Source: Oligoflexia bacterium
Lineage (GTDB): Bacteria > Bdellovibrionota > Bdellovibrionia > JABDDW01
Reading direction: 5' to 3'
Assembly: GCA_016715815.1 (NCBI GenBank)
Contig: JADJXN010000003.1
Coordinates: 124,001 to 188,000 of the forward strand
Length of the DNA: 64,000 bases
The position numbers and the translations under genes were made by a program. Of the stretch, positions 8,970 through 18,183 are shown piece after piece. The stretch's first letter is position 1. Each line of letters begins with the position of its first letter. A model generated the notes under the pieces. That model saw only the letters and a program-made list of their open reading frames with translations, was not told the DNA's origin and did not search any database.

Positions 8970-9372
8970 GTTTTTTGACTTAATCTTTATTCTTACCAGT
9001 TTGACTATTGTTTGTTGTTTATTTTTGTACTTGGTTGTTGCCTTTAATCTTTGTTCTTTGTTTTTTGCTCTTTTGCTCTTTTGCTCTTTGCTTTTTGCTC
9101 TGGTTTATCTTTTCCTTTGTCTTTTTTACTCTTTCCTTTTAATTATTTTTCACTTGATAGAGTTTTTGTTGGAATTTTGTTTTGTTCTGTGAGTTTTACT
9201 TTTGCTTTTATTTACCACTTTATTCGCACACACATTGTCTTTATTGTGTTGTCCCGGAATTTTCTTTCGCTCTGAAATCTTTTTTGAATTCGCCTTTCGT
9301 GATTGATTTGTGAGTGAAAAATCTAAGATTTAAAACCCATGTTATTGTGTCCTTTAAATAAAGGAGACTTAT
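8970..9372 (+). other. intergenic pyrimidine-rich tract
   Basis: About 400 bp without a credible gene. From roughly 9001 to 9260 the plus strand is almost entirely T and C, with imperfect repeats of TTTTGCTC near 9064-9105. Short open frames exist but encode only Leu/Phe/Cys-rich low-complexity peptides and have no ribosome site. The last 20 bases hold the ribosome site of the HNH gene. No tRNA or clear promoter was recognised. Confidence 0.7.
9350..9366 (+). promoter_or_regulatory. ribosome site of the HNH gene inside a small hairpin
   Basis: TCCTTT (9350-9355), loop AAAT, AAAGGA (9360-9365) form a perfect 6-bp stem. The right arm is the Shine-Dalgarno sequence (AAAGGAG), 7 bases before the ATG at 9373. 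This could limit translation until the stem melts. It may also be chance in AT-rich DNA. Confidence 0.35.
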
Positions 9373-10329
9373 ATGAATAGCAAACTTAAAGCCCTAAGCA
9401 AAAGTGATTTAATATTAGAGCTTAAAAACCTCGTTTTAGAAGAAAGAAAACTTTTATCCTTAGTTTTAGATTATCTCCTAGAGGTGCAAACCAGAAGGCT
9501 CTATCTTGAAATGGGTTACCCTAGCTTATTTGAGTTTTGCGTAAAAGAACTACAATACTCTGAAAGTGCCGCTCAACGTAGAATCTCTGCTATGAGACTT
9601 ATGAGAGACATCCCTGAAGTTAAAACTAAAATAGAATCGGGTAATTTAAACCTTACTACTTTAGCCCAGGCCGCCATGTTTATTGGTCAAGAAAAAAGGG
9701 TTAACCAGAAAAGCTATAACATTAATCAAAAACGAGAGCTTTTAGTAAAGCTTGAGAATAAATCTAAAAAAGAGTGTGAGAAGGAATTAATAAAAATATC
9801 ACCCTTAGCTACAATCCCTAAAGAAAGGGAAAGGCTAATAACAGAAGAAAAGATAGAGGTGAGATTTGTTATCACAAAAGAGCTTAAAGAGAAGCTTGAG
9901 AGGGTAAAGGCGTTAATTTCTCATAAAAAAGCTAATCCTAGTTATGAGGAGTTACTTTCAGAGCTAGCGGAGATTGCGCTTAACAAGCTTGAGAAGAGCC
10001 GGTGTCAAAGTGCACTTCCGCCGGCGGAAGTAAAGAAATCAGATGCACAAAAGGCACACAAAGAATCACCAAATTCCCGCTACATTCCAACAGAAATTAA
10101 GCGCCAAGTATGGAAGCGGGATCAGGGAAGATGCCAGTATGTTAGCGATAAGAACTTCAATGCAGGCAAGCATGAAAACAGCAAAGATCAAAAGGACAAT
10201 GCAATAGACAGCTCAGCACAAAAATGTAATTCCACACACTTTATTCAAATAGATCACATCATACCCTTTAGCCACGGCGGCTCCTCGGCAGATATAAATA
10301 ATCTCAGGCTTACTTTGCGCACACCATAA
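9373..10329 (+). CDS. HNH endonuclease-domain protein, frameshifted in the last HNH motif
   Basis: Putative nuclease of unknown role. The N-terminal 130 residues are helical (RRLYLEMGYPSLFEFCVKEL, YSESAAQRRISAM), a pattern I associate with multicopy HNH proteins of Bdellovibrio genomes. The C-terminal HNH starts at RYIPTEIKRQVWKRDQGRCQ and reaches FIQIDHIIPFSHGG...NNLRL, then ends abnormally as TLRTP. Dropping one base at 10312 gives NNLRL-LCAHHNRFRWERQT with a stop at 10357, restoring the expected zinc/HNH finish. The gene therefore appears to carry a 1-base insertion. A strong ribosome site (AAAGGAG) precedes the ATG. Confidence 0.8.
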   Translation: MNSKLKALSKSDLILELKNLVLEERKLLSLVLDYLLEVQTRRLYLEMGYPSLFEFCVKELQYSESAAQRRISAMRLMRDIPEVKTKIESGNLNLTTLAQAAMFIGQEKRVNQKSYNINQKRELLVKLENKSKKECEKELIKISPLATIPKERERLITEEKIEVRFVITKELKEKLERVKALISHKKANPSYEELLSELAEIALNKLEKSRCQSALPPAEVKKSDAQKAHKESPNSRYIPTEIKRQVWKRDQGRCQYVSDKNFNAGKHENSKDQKDNAIDSSAQKCNSTHFIQIDHIIPFSHGGSSADINNLRLTLRTP

Positions 10330-10421
10330 TAGATTCAGGTGGGAAAGGCAGACTTAACAATTCCCTAAAGCACTTCATCGCAGCATCAAAGATTTCATTT
10401 TTATTAGTTTTATTTATTACT

Positions 10422-11459
10422 TCAATCTCCAACAATTCTTGAAGGCCTTGCTAAGTCTGCTGAGGTATCAGTAATAATTCCCTTATGTCCTGAGCGGACC
10501 ATTAACCCTGAGGCTTTGCCATTAATAAAAAACATCCCATATTCTACACGCTCATCATCAATAGTACTTAAGTGCACCCTACGCTGAACCACAATTTCAT
10601 TTTGATTCTTTAAAAGCTCAGACCAAGACTTATCATCCACATCACAGCCTCTTGTAACTCCCCTACCAGAATGACCAAACTTATGCTTAACCACCCACAA
10701 ATCTTTTTCTGCTCGCAGTTGTTTCTCAGTGGTATTATCCACAAATTTTGTCTCTGCCACTTGTTTTAAATTTAAATGCACTGGCCAGGCTTTACTCATA
10801 CCCACATCACTGGACCAGCCGCCTACTACAGTTATTTTTTTCTCACTCCAATCTTTAACAAATGGCGAAGACATAGCTTTTTTTCTTAGCTGCCAGCTCA
10901 CTGCGCGGCGGTAAATGAGTGCCCCTTCATTCCATGTTCTTTGGTCTGGCTCTGCTTTTTTAATCTCCCATCTTTGACACAAGTCATCTTGCTCCCATGA
11001 AGTCATGACATCGTTAAAGTCTATTAAATAGATTTCTTTAGTATTTGGGCTATGTGCCTTTAATCCTTCAAATAATCTTTGTGAAAGGTTTAAATTAGGG
11101 TTTTCAGTATCTTTAATTTTAGCTTGCATACAAACCCACTCCACAACATTCCAGCCACTGGTGCCATCTGTGTTAAGCTCAATAATGACAGGCTCATTGT
11201 TTTCATTTAATATAAAATCAAACCGGGCAAAGGGAATATGAATTCCAAGTGGAGAAGGCGTGCCATCAATAACGTCTGGTAAGCCTAAAGACCTTAGTAT
11301 TTTTTTATCTTTTACAGCTTTTTGTGTAAAAGACTCTACCTGTTTAAGGATGTCAGTTAGGCTAGTTTCAATGGAAGAATAAACTTGTCTTGGAATTTCA
11401 ATAGGCTTAAGGGAAAATGGAATTGGTTGACCGTTATAAATAGGTGTTGAAATTTGCAT
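10422..11459 (-). CDS. ATP-grasp-like ligase (glutathionylspermidine synthase-like)
   Basis: Cytoplasmic protein of 345 residues. FARFDFILNENNEPVIIELNTD resembles the metal/substrate segment of permuted ATP-grasp enzymes, and LWVVKHKFGHSGRGV a nucleotide-binding loop. VVQRRVHLSTIDDERVEYGMFF would be a late ATP-grasp strand. This pattern matches the glutathionylspermidine synthase/YgiC group, but the substrate cannot be inferred. The ATG at 11459 is preferred over the in-frame TTG at 11468. The 5' end overlaps or abuts the divergent MFS gene. Confidence 0.6.
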   Translation of the reverse strand: MQISTPIYNGQPIPFSLKPIEIPRQVYSSIETSLTDILKQVESFTQKAVKDKKILRSLGLPDVIDGTPSPLGIHIPFARFDFILNENNEPVIIELNTDGTSGWNVVEWVCMQAKIKDTENPNLNLSQRLFEGLKAHSPNTKEIYLIDFNDVMTSWEQDDLCQRWEIKKAEPDQRTWNEGALIYRRAVSWQLRKKAMSSPFVKDWSEKKITVVGGWSSDVGMSKAWPVHLNLKQVAETKFVDNTTEKQLRAEKDLWVVKHKFGHSGRGVTRGCDVDDKSWSELLKNQNEIVVQRRVHLSTIDDERVEYGMFFINGKASGLMVRSGHKGIITDTSADLARPSRIVGD

Positions 11460-12782
11460 AGTACTCAAGCTCGCTCCAAAAGTTTACTCTACTCCATATA
11501 TGATGGTTTTTTCTACTCTTTGATGGTGGGTTTTGGAGAAACTTATTTTTCAGCCTATGCCCTTTACTTAGGTGCCAATAACTTTCAAATGGGGGTTTTA
11601 ACATGTCTGCCGCCTTTTTTAGCTAATCTTTGCCAGTTTTATACACCGTATCTTTTAGAAAAATATAAGTCCCGTAAAAAACTTGTTTTAACCGGTGTTA
11701 TGCTTCAGGCAATTAGTCTTTTGCCATTTATTTTTGCCTATTATTTTAGTTTTTTAAAAATAGAGATCTATATCTTACTTGTAACGCTTTACTTTGCTAC
11801 TAACAGCACTATCGGGCCTGTCTGGAATAGTTGGATGGGTGAACTTGTTGATGCCAACCAACGCGGAAGTTATTTTGGTAGAAGAAATAAAATGATCACT
11901 ATTGGAACTTTTTTAAGTATGAGTGTGGCAGGTTTTTTACTCAGGCGTGCCACCAAAGAAGGCCATGAGTTATATGGTTTTATAGCTATTATTATTTTGG
12001 CTTTCGCTTCAAGATTGTCGAGTTTTTATTTTTTATCAAAAAAAGAAGATATAGTTACTCAAACACCAGTTATTCAAAAAGAGAGTTTTTTAAAATTTTG
12101 CAAAAATCTTCCTCAGAAAAACTACGGCATACTCATTATATCAATGGTTACAGTGACCTTTGGTGTTTATCTGGCTGCGGCTTATTACACACCACATTTA
12201 TTAAAAAACTTAAAATTAGACTATTTAACCTACACCATAATCATAAGTGCAGTTTTATTGTTTAAATATTTTTCCTCAGGCTTTTGGGGCGAGGTTATTG
12301 ATATGTGGGGTTCTAAAAAAGTTGTTGTTCTAACAAGTTTATTAATTTGTTTTACCACTTGGCCTTGGTTTTTAACTGAAAGCTTAACTCTTATTTTTGT
12401 TGCTCAATGTTACACTGGAATTGTGTGGGCAGGCTATGAGCTTGCTACATTTACATTTTTATTAGATGCCACAAAACCAGAAGAAAGAACCTATGTTATT
12501 AGTTTTTATAATATTTTAAACTCATCAATGGGCTTTATAGGTGGAGTCATTGGCGCAATTTGGGTAGCCTTTTATAAAGATAGTTTTTTTGCCTTTAAAG
12601 TTTTATTTCTAACCACATCGCTTATTCGTTTAACTTCCTATTTTATTTTTAGCACAAGAATAAAAGAGGTTAAGGTTTTAGCACCTGTTAAAGCATCGGA
12701 GGTTTTTATTAAGGCTTCGGGTTTTAAATCAACTTTAGGTTTAATGAGCCGTCTTATTATTTTAGATAAAAAGAAAAAATAA
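11454..12782 (+). CDS. major facilitator superfamily transporter
   Basis: Inner-membrane permease of about 442 residues with some 11-12 hydrophobic helices. The loop after the second helix (YTPYLLEKYKSRKKLVLTG) is the charged MFS loop, and the mid-protein segment WNSWMGELVDANQRGSYFGRR is typical of this branch. The second half repeats the fold, with a matching charged loop (WGEVIDMWGSKKVVVL). The start is TTG 11454 or a later ATG (11523). TTG keeps the whole first helix but overlaps the divergent gene. Substrate unknown. It ends exactly where the convergent START-like gene ends. Confidence 0.8.
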   Translation: MHSTQARSKSLLYSIYDGFFYSLMVGFGETYFSAYALYLGANNFQMGVLTCLPPFLANLCQFYTPYLLEKYKSRKKLVLTGVMLQAISLLPFIFAYYFSFLKIEIYILLVTLYFATNSTIGPVWNSWMGELVDANQRGSYFGRRNKMITIGTFLSMSVAGFLLRRATKEGHELYGFIAIIILAFASRLSSFYFLSKKEDIVTQTPVIQKESFLKFCKNLPQKNYGILIISMVTVTFGVYLAAAYYTPHLLKNLKLDYLTYTIIISAVLLFKYFSSGFWGEVIDMWGSKKVVVLTSLLICFTTWPWFLTESLTLIFVAQCYTGIVWAGYELATFTFLLDATKPEERTYVISFYNILNSSMGFIGGVIGAIWVAFYKDSFFAFKVLFLTTSLIRLTSYFIFSTRIKEVKVLAPVKASEVFIKASGFKSTLGLMSRLIILDKKKK

Positions 12783-13226
12783 CTACTTCACCTGTTTTGC
12801 TATTTCTTTATGTCTAAATTCAAAAACTCTCTTTAACTCTTTAGAAACATATAAATCCTGAGCAAGTTTTCCTAGAATTCCAAAAGCTAAGTCATACTCA
12901 ATTGAGTCTATAAGAAGTGTGCCCTGGCTATGGTCTTCGAACCTTCTTGTATGAACCCAAAGCGAAAATGGCCCAAAAACTTGTCGCTCTCTAAACATAG
13001 AGGGAGGGTCTACTTCTTCAATAATAATTTTCCATAAAACTGAAATGCCAAATTTTGAACATCGGGCCTCTATTTCACTTCCCTTTTTTATTTTTAATAA
13101 GGGGCTCTCTGGAGTTATTTTATAATCCTCAGGCATAAGGGAGGGGATATTTTTAAAATCAGAATAAAAATCAAAAACCTTCTCTTTTGGTGCAGGAATA
13201 ATGGATGAATATTCAAAATGGGCCAT
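12783..13226 (-). CDS. SRPBCC/START-like ligand-binding protein
   Basis: A 147-residue single-domain protein of the polyketide cyclase/START-like helix-grip fold. It begins with the typical strand and helix (FEYSSIIPAPKEKVFDFYSDFKNIPSLMP) and ends with the long C-terminal helix (LYVSKELKRVFEFRHKEIAKQ). Such proteins bind hydrophobic ligands or act as cyclases, but the ligand is unknown. Its start overlaps the end of the upstream EamA transporter gene by 14 bp, so the two are co-transcribed. Confidence 0.75.
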   Translation of the reverse strand: MAHFEYSSIIPAPKEKVFDFYSDFKNIPSLMPEDYKITPESPLLKIKKGSEIEARCSKFGISVLWKIIIEEVDPPSMFRERQVFGPFSLWVHTRRFEDHSQGTLLIDSIEYDLAFGILGKLAQDLYVSKELKRVFEFRHKEIAKQVK

Positions 13227-14115
13227 ACTTTTTTAACCTCAAATATTTTTCTGGTAATACGCAGGCCGCTATAATCATAAGCCCGCCAACTAATTCATTA
13301 AAAGTTAGCGTTTCTTTGTTAAACATAAAAGCAAAAAAAACTGCCAACGGGGCTTCCATAGCAAATATTAATGCAGCTCTATGGGGCTCTACTAACCTTT
13401 GACAAATGACTTGGAGAGTAAAGCAAAGGCAAGTTGCAATTACTGAAGTATAAAGTATCCCCATCCAAGCATAAGCAGGCCAACTATTAAATGTTGTTAA
13501 AAATTCTCTATTTTCGGATTTTAACAAAATTAAAAACAAAGCTCCAATAAAACAACCTACAAATTGCCAAAGTCCCAACTCAAAAGATTCATGTCTTTTT
13601 GTCCAAATACCTACTAGGGCAATATGAAGAGCAAATAAAACAGCACTAATAATGGTTAAGTAATCACCAAGGGAGAATATAAATTCCCCAAAGGGGTTCA
13701 TTAAAAAGGATCCAAAAAGAGCTATAATAACTAAAATAATATGCTCAGATTTAAATTTTTCCTTTGAGATGAGCCAAAATAAAACCGGGGTAAAGGGAAC
13801 ATATAAAGATGTTAAAAAGCTTGAGCGGCCAGAGGAAATACTCTCTAACCCTAAGGTTTGAAGCCAAATAGGTATAAATAAAATGATGCCTAAAATGATC
13901 CCCCTAATTTTTACAAGTTTTTTTGCTTTTAAATATCTTTTAGGGAAAAAGAGAAAAAAGATTATAAATGAAAGGCTAAGGCGTAAAATTATAAAAACAT
14001 CTGAGGGGATAAGTTGAATGCTGTTACGTATTATAAAAAAACTTGCCCCCCACGCTACTGAAGTAAAAACAAGGCAAAGCGTACAAAACCATTTGAGTTC
14101 AAATAATTTTAACAT
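13213..14115 (-). CDS. EamA/DMT-family permease
   Basis: Drug/metabolite transporter superfamily protein, about 300 residues with ten predicted membrane helices in two EamA repeats. The first repeat includes FTSVAWGASFFIIRN and LRLSLSFIIFFLFFPKR, the second SAVLFALHIALVGIWTKRHE and HRAALIFAMEAPLAVFFAFMF. Those sequences carry the conserved EamA features. The frame is open to 14181, but the ATG at 14115 gives the normal N-terminus and leaves 19 bp to the divergent peptidase gene. Substrate unknown. Overlaps the START-like gene downstream. Confidence 0.85.
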   Translation of the reverse strand: MLKLFELKWFCTLCLVFTSVAWGASFFIIRNSIQLIPSDVFIILRLSLSFIIFFLFFPKRYLKAKKLVKIRGIILGIILFIPIWLQTLGLESISSGRSSFLTSLYVPFTPVLFWLISKEKFKSEHIILVIIALFGSFLMNPFGEFIFSLGDYLTIISAVLFALHIALVGIWTKRHESFELGLWQFVGCFIGALFLILLKSENREFLTTFNSWPAYAWMGILYTSVIATCLCFTLQVICQRLVEPHRAALIFAMEAPLAVFFAFMFNKETLTFNELVGGLMIIAACVLPEKYLRLKKYGPF

Positions 14116-14134
14116 AGAATAGCCTAAGATTAGT

Positions 14135-15232
14135 ATGAAGAGTGTTGAAACACAACTTAAAGACGTTTTTTCAAATCCCACAGCGCCCTACCGCGAAGGT
14201 TGGGTTTTAAACTATATTAAAAGCGAACTTAAAAGGCTTAAATACCCCTACTTTCAAGACAACTGGGGTAATATTATTGCTGGTAGTTCACAAATAAAAA
14301 CTTTAAAGCTCTCAAAGAGAATTGCTCTTGTGGCACATACGGATCACCCAGGTTTTCACATATTAAAACAACTTAATAAGGACACCTTTTTAGTTAAGTG
14401 GCATGGAGGGTATCCACCAAGAGTAAAAGGCTCATCTTTGGCAATTTATAATCCACAATTTAAAAATAAAATTTCAAAGGCCAAAGCCTTAACTAACATA
14501 GACAAAAAAGGCTATTTAAAAATTAAAATTATTAAAAGTAATTTTAAAATATCTACTCAATGCTTTGGTGCTTTTGATTTTAAAGACTATATTAAAATAA
14601 AAAACCTAATTAAAACTAGGGTGGCGGATGATCTGGCTGGGGTGACGATTATTTTATCAACCCTGGAGAGATTAAATATAAAACAAAGAGAAAATTTCCT
14701 AGGTATATTTACAACGGCAGAAGAAACAGGTTTTAAAGGGGCTTTAGGACTTCTTTATAACAAAACTTTGGGGCTAAAAAATATGGCAATCTCATTAGAG
14801 GCTTCTCGTCAAATGAAGGATGCGCTTATTGGCAAAGGCCCTGTTATTAGACTGGGCGATAGAAAAAGTATTTTTAATTTTAGAGTAATAAATAAAATTG
14901 ATGCATCAGCATTAAGTTTAAAAAATAAAATAAAATATCAGAGAAGAATTATGAGCGGCGGTACATGCGAGGCCACAGCCTTTAACATGCTTGGAATTAA
15001 CTGTGGTGGTATGGCAGTGCCTCTTGGTAATTACCATAACCAAAGAAAAAATGGCAAACCAGGGCCTGAAATAATTAATTTAAAGGATGTTGAAAATGCA
15101 GTTAAAATTTTAGTAAGACTTTACGCCTTTGAGGCAAAGGGAAGTGATCCAACAGAGAAGTTTATAAAACATTTAAAAAATGAATTTAATAAATCTAAAA
15201 AATACTTTAACAAAAGAATCAAATATGAATGA
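14135..15232 (+). CDS. M42-like zinc aminopeptidase / M20-M42 family hydrolase
   Basis: Cytoplasmic metallopeptidase, 365 residues. Metal ligands are visible in order: VAHTDHPGF (first His-x-Asp), RVADDLAGVTI (bridging Asp), TTAEETGFKGALG (catalytic Glu and ligand Glu), SLEAS, and MSGGTCEATAF. GNYHNQ near the end supplies a late His. This is the M42 glutamyl-aminopeptidase/endoglucanase pattern. The insert between the first His and bridging Asp is the PDZ-like dimerisation domain region. The gene overlaps the ureohydrolase start by 8 bp, so both are probably made together. Confidence 0.8.
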   Translation: MKSVETQLKDVFSNPTAPYREGWVLNYIKSELKRLKYPYFQDNWGNIIAGSSQIKTLKLSKRIALVAHTDHPGFHILKQLNKDTFLVKWHGGYPPRVKGSSLAIYNPQFKNKISKAKALTNIDKKGYLKIKIIKSNFKISTQCFGAFDFKDYIKIKNLIKTRVADDLAGVTIILSTLERLNIKQRENFLGIFTTAEETGFKGALGLLYNKTLGLKNMAISLEASRQMKDALIGKGPVIRLGDRKSIFNFRVINKIDASALSLKNKIKYQRRIMSGGTCEATAFNMLGINCGGMAVPLGNYHNQRKNGKPGPEIINLKDVENAVKILVRLYAFEAKGSDPTEKFIKHLKNEFNKSKKYFNKRIKYE

Positions 15233-16133
15233 CCCACGCTTAAAAGATATTTTTAAAATTGTAGACTCACTTACACCTGATATTAAAAACTCCTTTGTTC
15301 TAACAGGTTATGCCGATGACCAAGGGGTTAAGTTAAATGGTGGAAGAGTTGGTGCTGCTTACGGCCCTGATGAAATAAGAAAAATTTTATATAAAATGAC
15401 ACCAAGCTTAGAGTCTAAAAATAAGCATTCTTTTTTTGATATTGGAAACCTTGCTAATTTTGACAGCCTTGATCAAAGACATGAAAACGCAAAAGAAATA
15501 GTTTTAAAAGCTCTGAGTCAAAATAATAAGGTGATTACAATGGGTGGTGGCCATGATTATGGTTACCCAGATATGGCAGCATTTTGTATGTGGTGTAAAA
15601 AAAATGGCAAGCGCCCATATATTATAAACTTTGATGCCCACCTTGATGTGCGTCCCAATAATAATGGAAATAATAGTGGGACACCTTTTTATAGACTTTT
15701 GAAGGAGTTTAGTAACATTGATTTTTTAGAAGTAGGAATTCAGGATTGGTGTAATGCTCAAGCTCATTATGATTGGGTAAAAAGTAAAGGTGCAAAAATT
15801 CTGACCCTAGATGAAATATTAAATTCAAAATTAAGTTTTGAAAAACTAATGTTTACTAAGTACTTAAAAAATTTTAATTCTAAAAAACATGAATTGGCTG
15901 CCAGCATTGATATGGATGCATTTTCATCAGCTTTTTGCCCAGGGGCTAGTCAAGTATTTCCAACAGGACTTACATCTAATGATTTTTATATTTTTTGGAA
16001 AAATTTGGTTATTAAATACCAGCCAAAGTTATCAGGAATTTATGAATTTAACCCTACTTATGACCAGGATTTTAGAGGAGCTAAATTAGCAGCTCTTACT
16101 ATTCACCAGTTTTTATTTAAGTCTAAAAATTAA
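15225..16133 (+). CDS. ureohydrolase (arginase/agmatinase/formimidoylglutamase family)
   Basis: Binuclear manganese hydrolase of guanidino or formimino groups, 302 residues. The metal motifs are GGGHDYGYPD, NFDAHLDVRP and SIDMDAFSSAFCPG, all present with their ligands. The RVGAAYGPDEIRKILYKM segment resembles formimidoylglutamase (HutG) proteins more than agmatinases. No hut genes are adjacent, so the substrate is open. The start is the ATG at 15225, overlapping the peptidase stop. An upstream in-frame start at 15180 is less likely. Confidence 0.85.
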   Translation: MNDPRLKDIFKIVDSLTPDIKNSFVLTGYADDQGVKLNGGRVGAAYGPDEIRKILYKMTPSLESKNKHSFFDIGNLANFDSLDQRHENAKEIVLKALSQNNKVITMGGGHDYGYPDMAAFCMWCKKNGKRPYIINFDAHLDVRPNNNGNNSGTPFYRLLKEFSNIDFLEVGIQDWCNAQAHYDWVKSKGAKILTLDEILNSKLSFEKLMFTKYLKNFNSKKHELAASIDMDAFSSAFCPGASQVFPTGLTSNDFYIFWKNLVIKYQPKLSGIYEFNPTYDQDFRGAKLAALTIHQFLFKSKN

Positions 16134-16151
16134 ACTTTTCTTAACCGATAA
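16124..16151 (+). promoter_or_regulatory. possible sigma-28-like promoter
   Basis: TAAA (16124-16127), 16-base spacer, ACCGATAA (16144-16151). The -10 matches the FliA consensus GCCGATAA at seven of eight positions. It sits 41 bases before the TTG start of the pseudo-receiver gene, with a ribosome site (AAAGGA) between them, the expected geometry. Confidence 0.45.
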
Positions 16152-16192
16152 ATGGAGTAAGTACACGTGTATATTACAAAAAAGGATTACTC

Positions 16193-18133
16193 TTGTATAC
16201 AAGTCAGTGGACACTGCAAAAATTAAAATCTTTGCTTGAGGAAGAGGCAAAAGCAAGCGCTGAGGGCTCCTCTGGTTCAAAAGACGGTTCAACTAATGAA
16301 AATGCCACAAAAGTTCTTGTATTAATAAATGAAAATAGCCCTGTTTTATCCCCACTTTTGTTTTTAAAAAGAAAAGGCTATAGAATTAAAATTATTCATA
16401 AACTTTCTGAAGCGATAACAGAAATAACAAAAAACCGGCCCGACATTTTAATGATCAGCTGGAACTTAAAGCGCGTGGATGTAAGAAAAATTTATCAGCT
16501 TTTGACAAAAAACTCTAAATTACTTTGCTGTATTTTTGGAGAAGATAATAACCCTAGAACCTCAAACACCATGATGAGAAGTGGTATTCCCAATGCCATT
16601 TTTCCACCCCTAAGTGGTCCTGGTGTTCATATGCGCTTACAAGCTCTTTTAAAGAAAGCTGAAAAAAGAAAGACAAATCAAAAGCCAAAAGTGTCTTATA
16701 CTAGTGAGCAAAATATAAACGTTAAAAGTAAGAAAAAAGTTGGTTACACGCTTGAAAAGGAGCAGCTTCAAATAATAAAAAGTAGCCCACAGCTAATAGA
16801 GCAAACAAAAACCCCGCTTTTTAAAGTAATGAGTAATCTTAAAGATGTTCCAACTGATGCAAAATGGTCTGAAGTAGAAAAACTTTCTGAAGCCTCAAGG
16901 ATTTTTGAAGGTATTTCCAAGAAAAATGAGCGAGAAAATTTTTATTATTTTAAAGGCTCATCAATGCCCGTTCTTAATAAAGATAAAACTCAATGGACAA
17001 TTCCTGAAGAAAAATTGCCTGTTATTAATACAGAACGCGAGGCTGATGAAAAAATATTGGAAGGAATTAAAAATAATGAGTTTGATAGCCTCATGGATGA
17101 AGAAAATAAAGATCAAGTTTACAATTTTAAGTATGACCCTGTGAGTGAGAAAACTCCTACACCTTCTTATGAAATTTTTGAAGGTGAAGATGTTCAAAAA
17201 GGATCTGATCTTCGTATGTTTGAAAAAGAACAAACTATGGAGTATGAGGCAGTTGAAGAAAGACGAGATAGTTCTGGTTCATATGAGATGGAGCAAGGTA
17301 GTGGCAATAATATGAGTGAGGATGAGCTAAAAATAGCTCTTGAAAAAGCCATGCTCACAACAGAGGAGCCCGAAATTCAAGATAACGTGCCAGAACAAGC
17401 ACCAGTTGAATTTAATGTTTCAGCTAATGCGCAGATGGAATTTAAATCAAATGACCCAAGTAGTATTTTAGCTAAATGCGTAAAACAAGCTGTGGAGCAA
17501 ATTGCACAATCTGACCAAGTTGACATACAACAAATTAAAGACCTAACCAGGGTGACAGTGACAATTATTAAATCAGAACATTTTAATGGTTACCTACTTG
17601 GTGGAAACGCCATGGATATTTGTGATAGAAACTTAATGAAAAAGGTAACAGATCATTTATATGAAAAAATGAATATCGCCGGTCACCCCCTTGAGCCTGT
17701 TGTTGGAGTACTAGAACTGCAATTTGATCCGATCCCTTTTATGTTGTGGGCAGAAAAGAATGCAGATTTTTTTGTTAAATCAAATTATGGTGCTGAGCAA
17801 GTTGTTTTTGCTTACATTCCTGTAGATAAATTACCTGAAATTAAAGAGGCAGAAAATAATCATCTCTATAAAGTTGATTTAACTAATATCATTCAAGATG
17901 AAAGAGTGCTTTTTGATGTTTATATTCACATGCCAAAAAATAATAAGTATTTGCTATACCTTAAAAAAGGTGCAGTTTTTACTGCAAAAACAATTAATAA
18001 GCTAGCAAAGTTTCAAGTAGATGGTGTTTATATTAAAAACTCAGAACTTAACTTGTATTACTCCTATTGTGCTAAAAATAAGTTTTTAGAATCCGCCCAA
18101 GAAATTATAGATCGCAAAAAAGCCGTCGCTTAG
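16193..18133 (+). CDS. pseudo-receiver domain protein with unknown C-terminal domain
   Basis: A 646-residue cytoplasmic protein. Residues about 40-155 resemble a response-regulator receiver (KVLVLINENSPVLSPLLFLK), with the third strand reading DILMISWNLKRVD. The phospho-acceptor Asp that precedes W in CheY is absent, so phosphorylation at the usual site is unlikely. A long charged, Glu/Lys-rich linker follows (about 160-420). A conserved-looking C-terminal domain (SSILAKCVKQAVEQIAQSD onward) is not recognised. The start is TTG, supported by AAAGGA six bases upstream. A FliA-like promoter precedes it, hinting at co-regulation with motile-stage genes. Confidence 0.65.
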   Translation: MYTSQWTLQKLKSLLEEEAKASAEGSSGSKDGSTNENATKVLVLINENSPVLSPLLFLKRKGYRIKIIHKLSEAITEITKNRPDILMISWNLKRVDVRKIYQLLTKNSKLLCCIFGEDNNPRTSNTMMRSGIPNAIFPPLSGPGVHMRLQALLKKAEKRKTNQKPKVSYTSEQNINVKSKKKVGYTLEKEQLQIIKSSPQLIEQTKTPLFKVMSNLKDVPTDAKWSEVEKLSEASRIFEGISKKNERENFYYFKGSSMPVLNKDKTQWTIPEEKLPVINTEREADEKILEGIKNNEFDSLMDEENKDQVYNFKYDPVSEKTPTPSYEIFEGEDVQKGSDLRMFEKEQTMEYEAVEERRDSSGSYEMEQGSGNNMSEDELKIALEKAMLTTEEPEIQDNVPEQAPVEFNVSANAQMEFKSNDPSSILAKCVKQAVEQIAQSDQVDIQQIKDLTRVTVTIIKSEHFNGYLLGGNAMDICDRNLMKKVTDHLYEKMNIAGHPLEPVVGVLELQFDPIPFMLWAEKNADFFVKSNYGAEQVVFAYIPVDKLPEIKEAENNHLYKVDLTNIIQDERVLFDVYIHMPKNNKYLLYLKKGAVFTAKTINKLAKFQVDGVYIKNSELNLYYSYCAKNKFLESAQEIIDRKKAVA

Positions 18134-18183
18134 TTATTTAGTACTTGCCATTTTATAAAATTCAATCAAACATAGCACTCACT

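Noticed and set aside
9001..9275. Two overlapping open frames encoding Leu/Phe/Cys-rich peptides
   Set aside because: They follow directly from the T/C-rich composition, have no ribosome site and no recognisable signal or domain.
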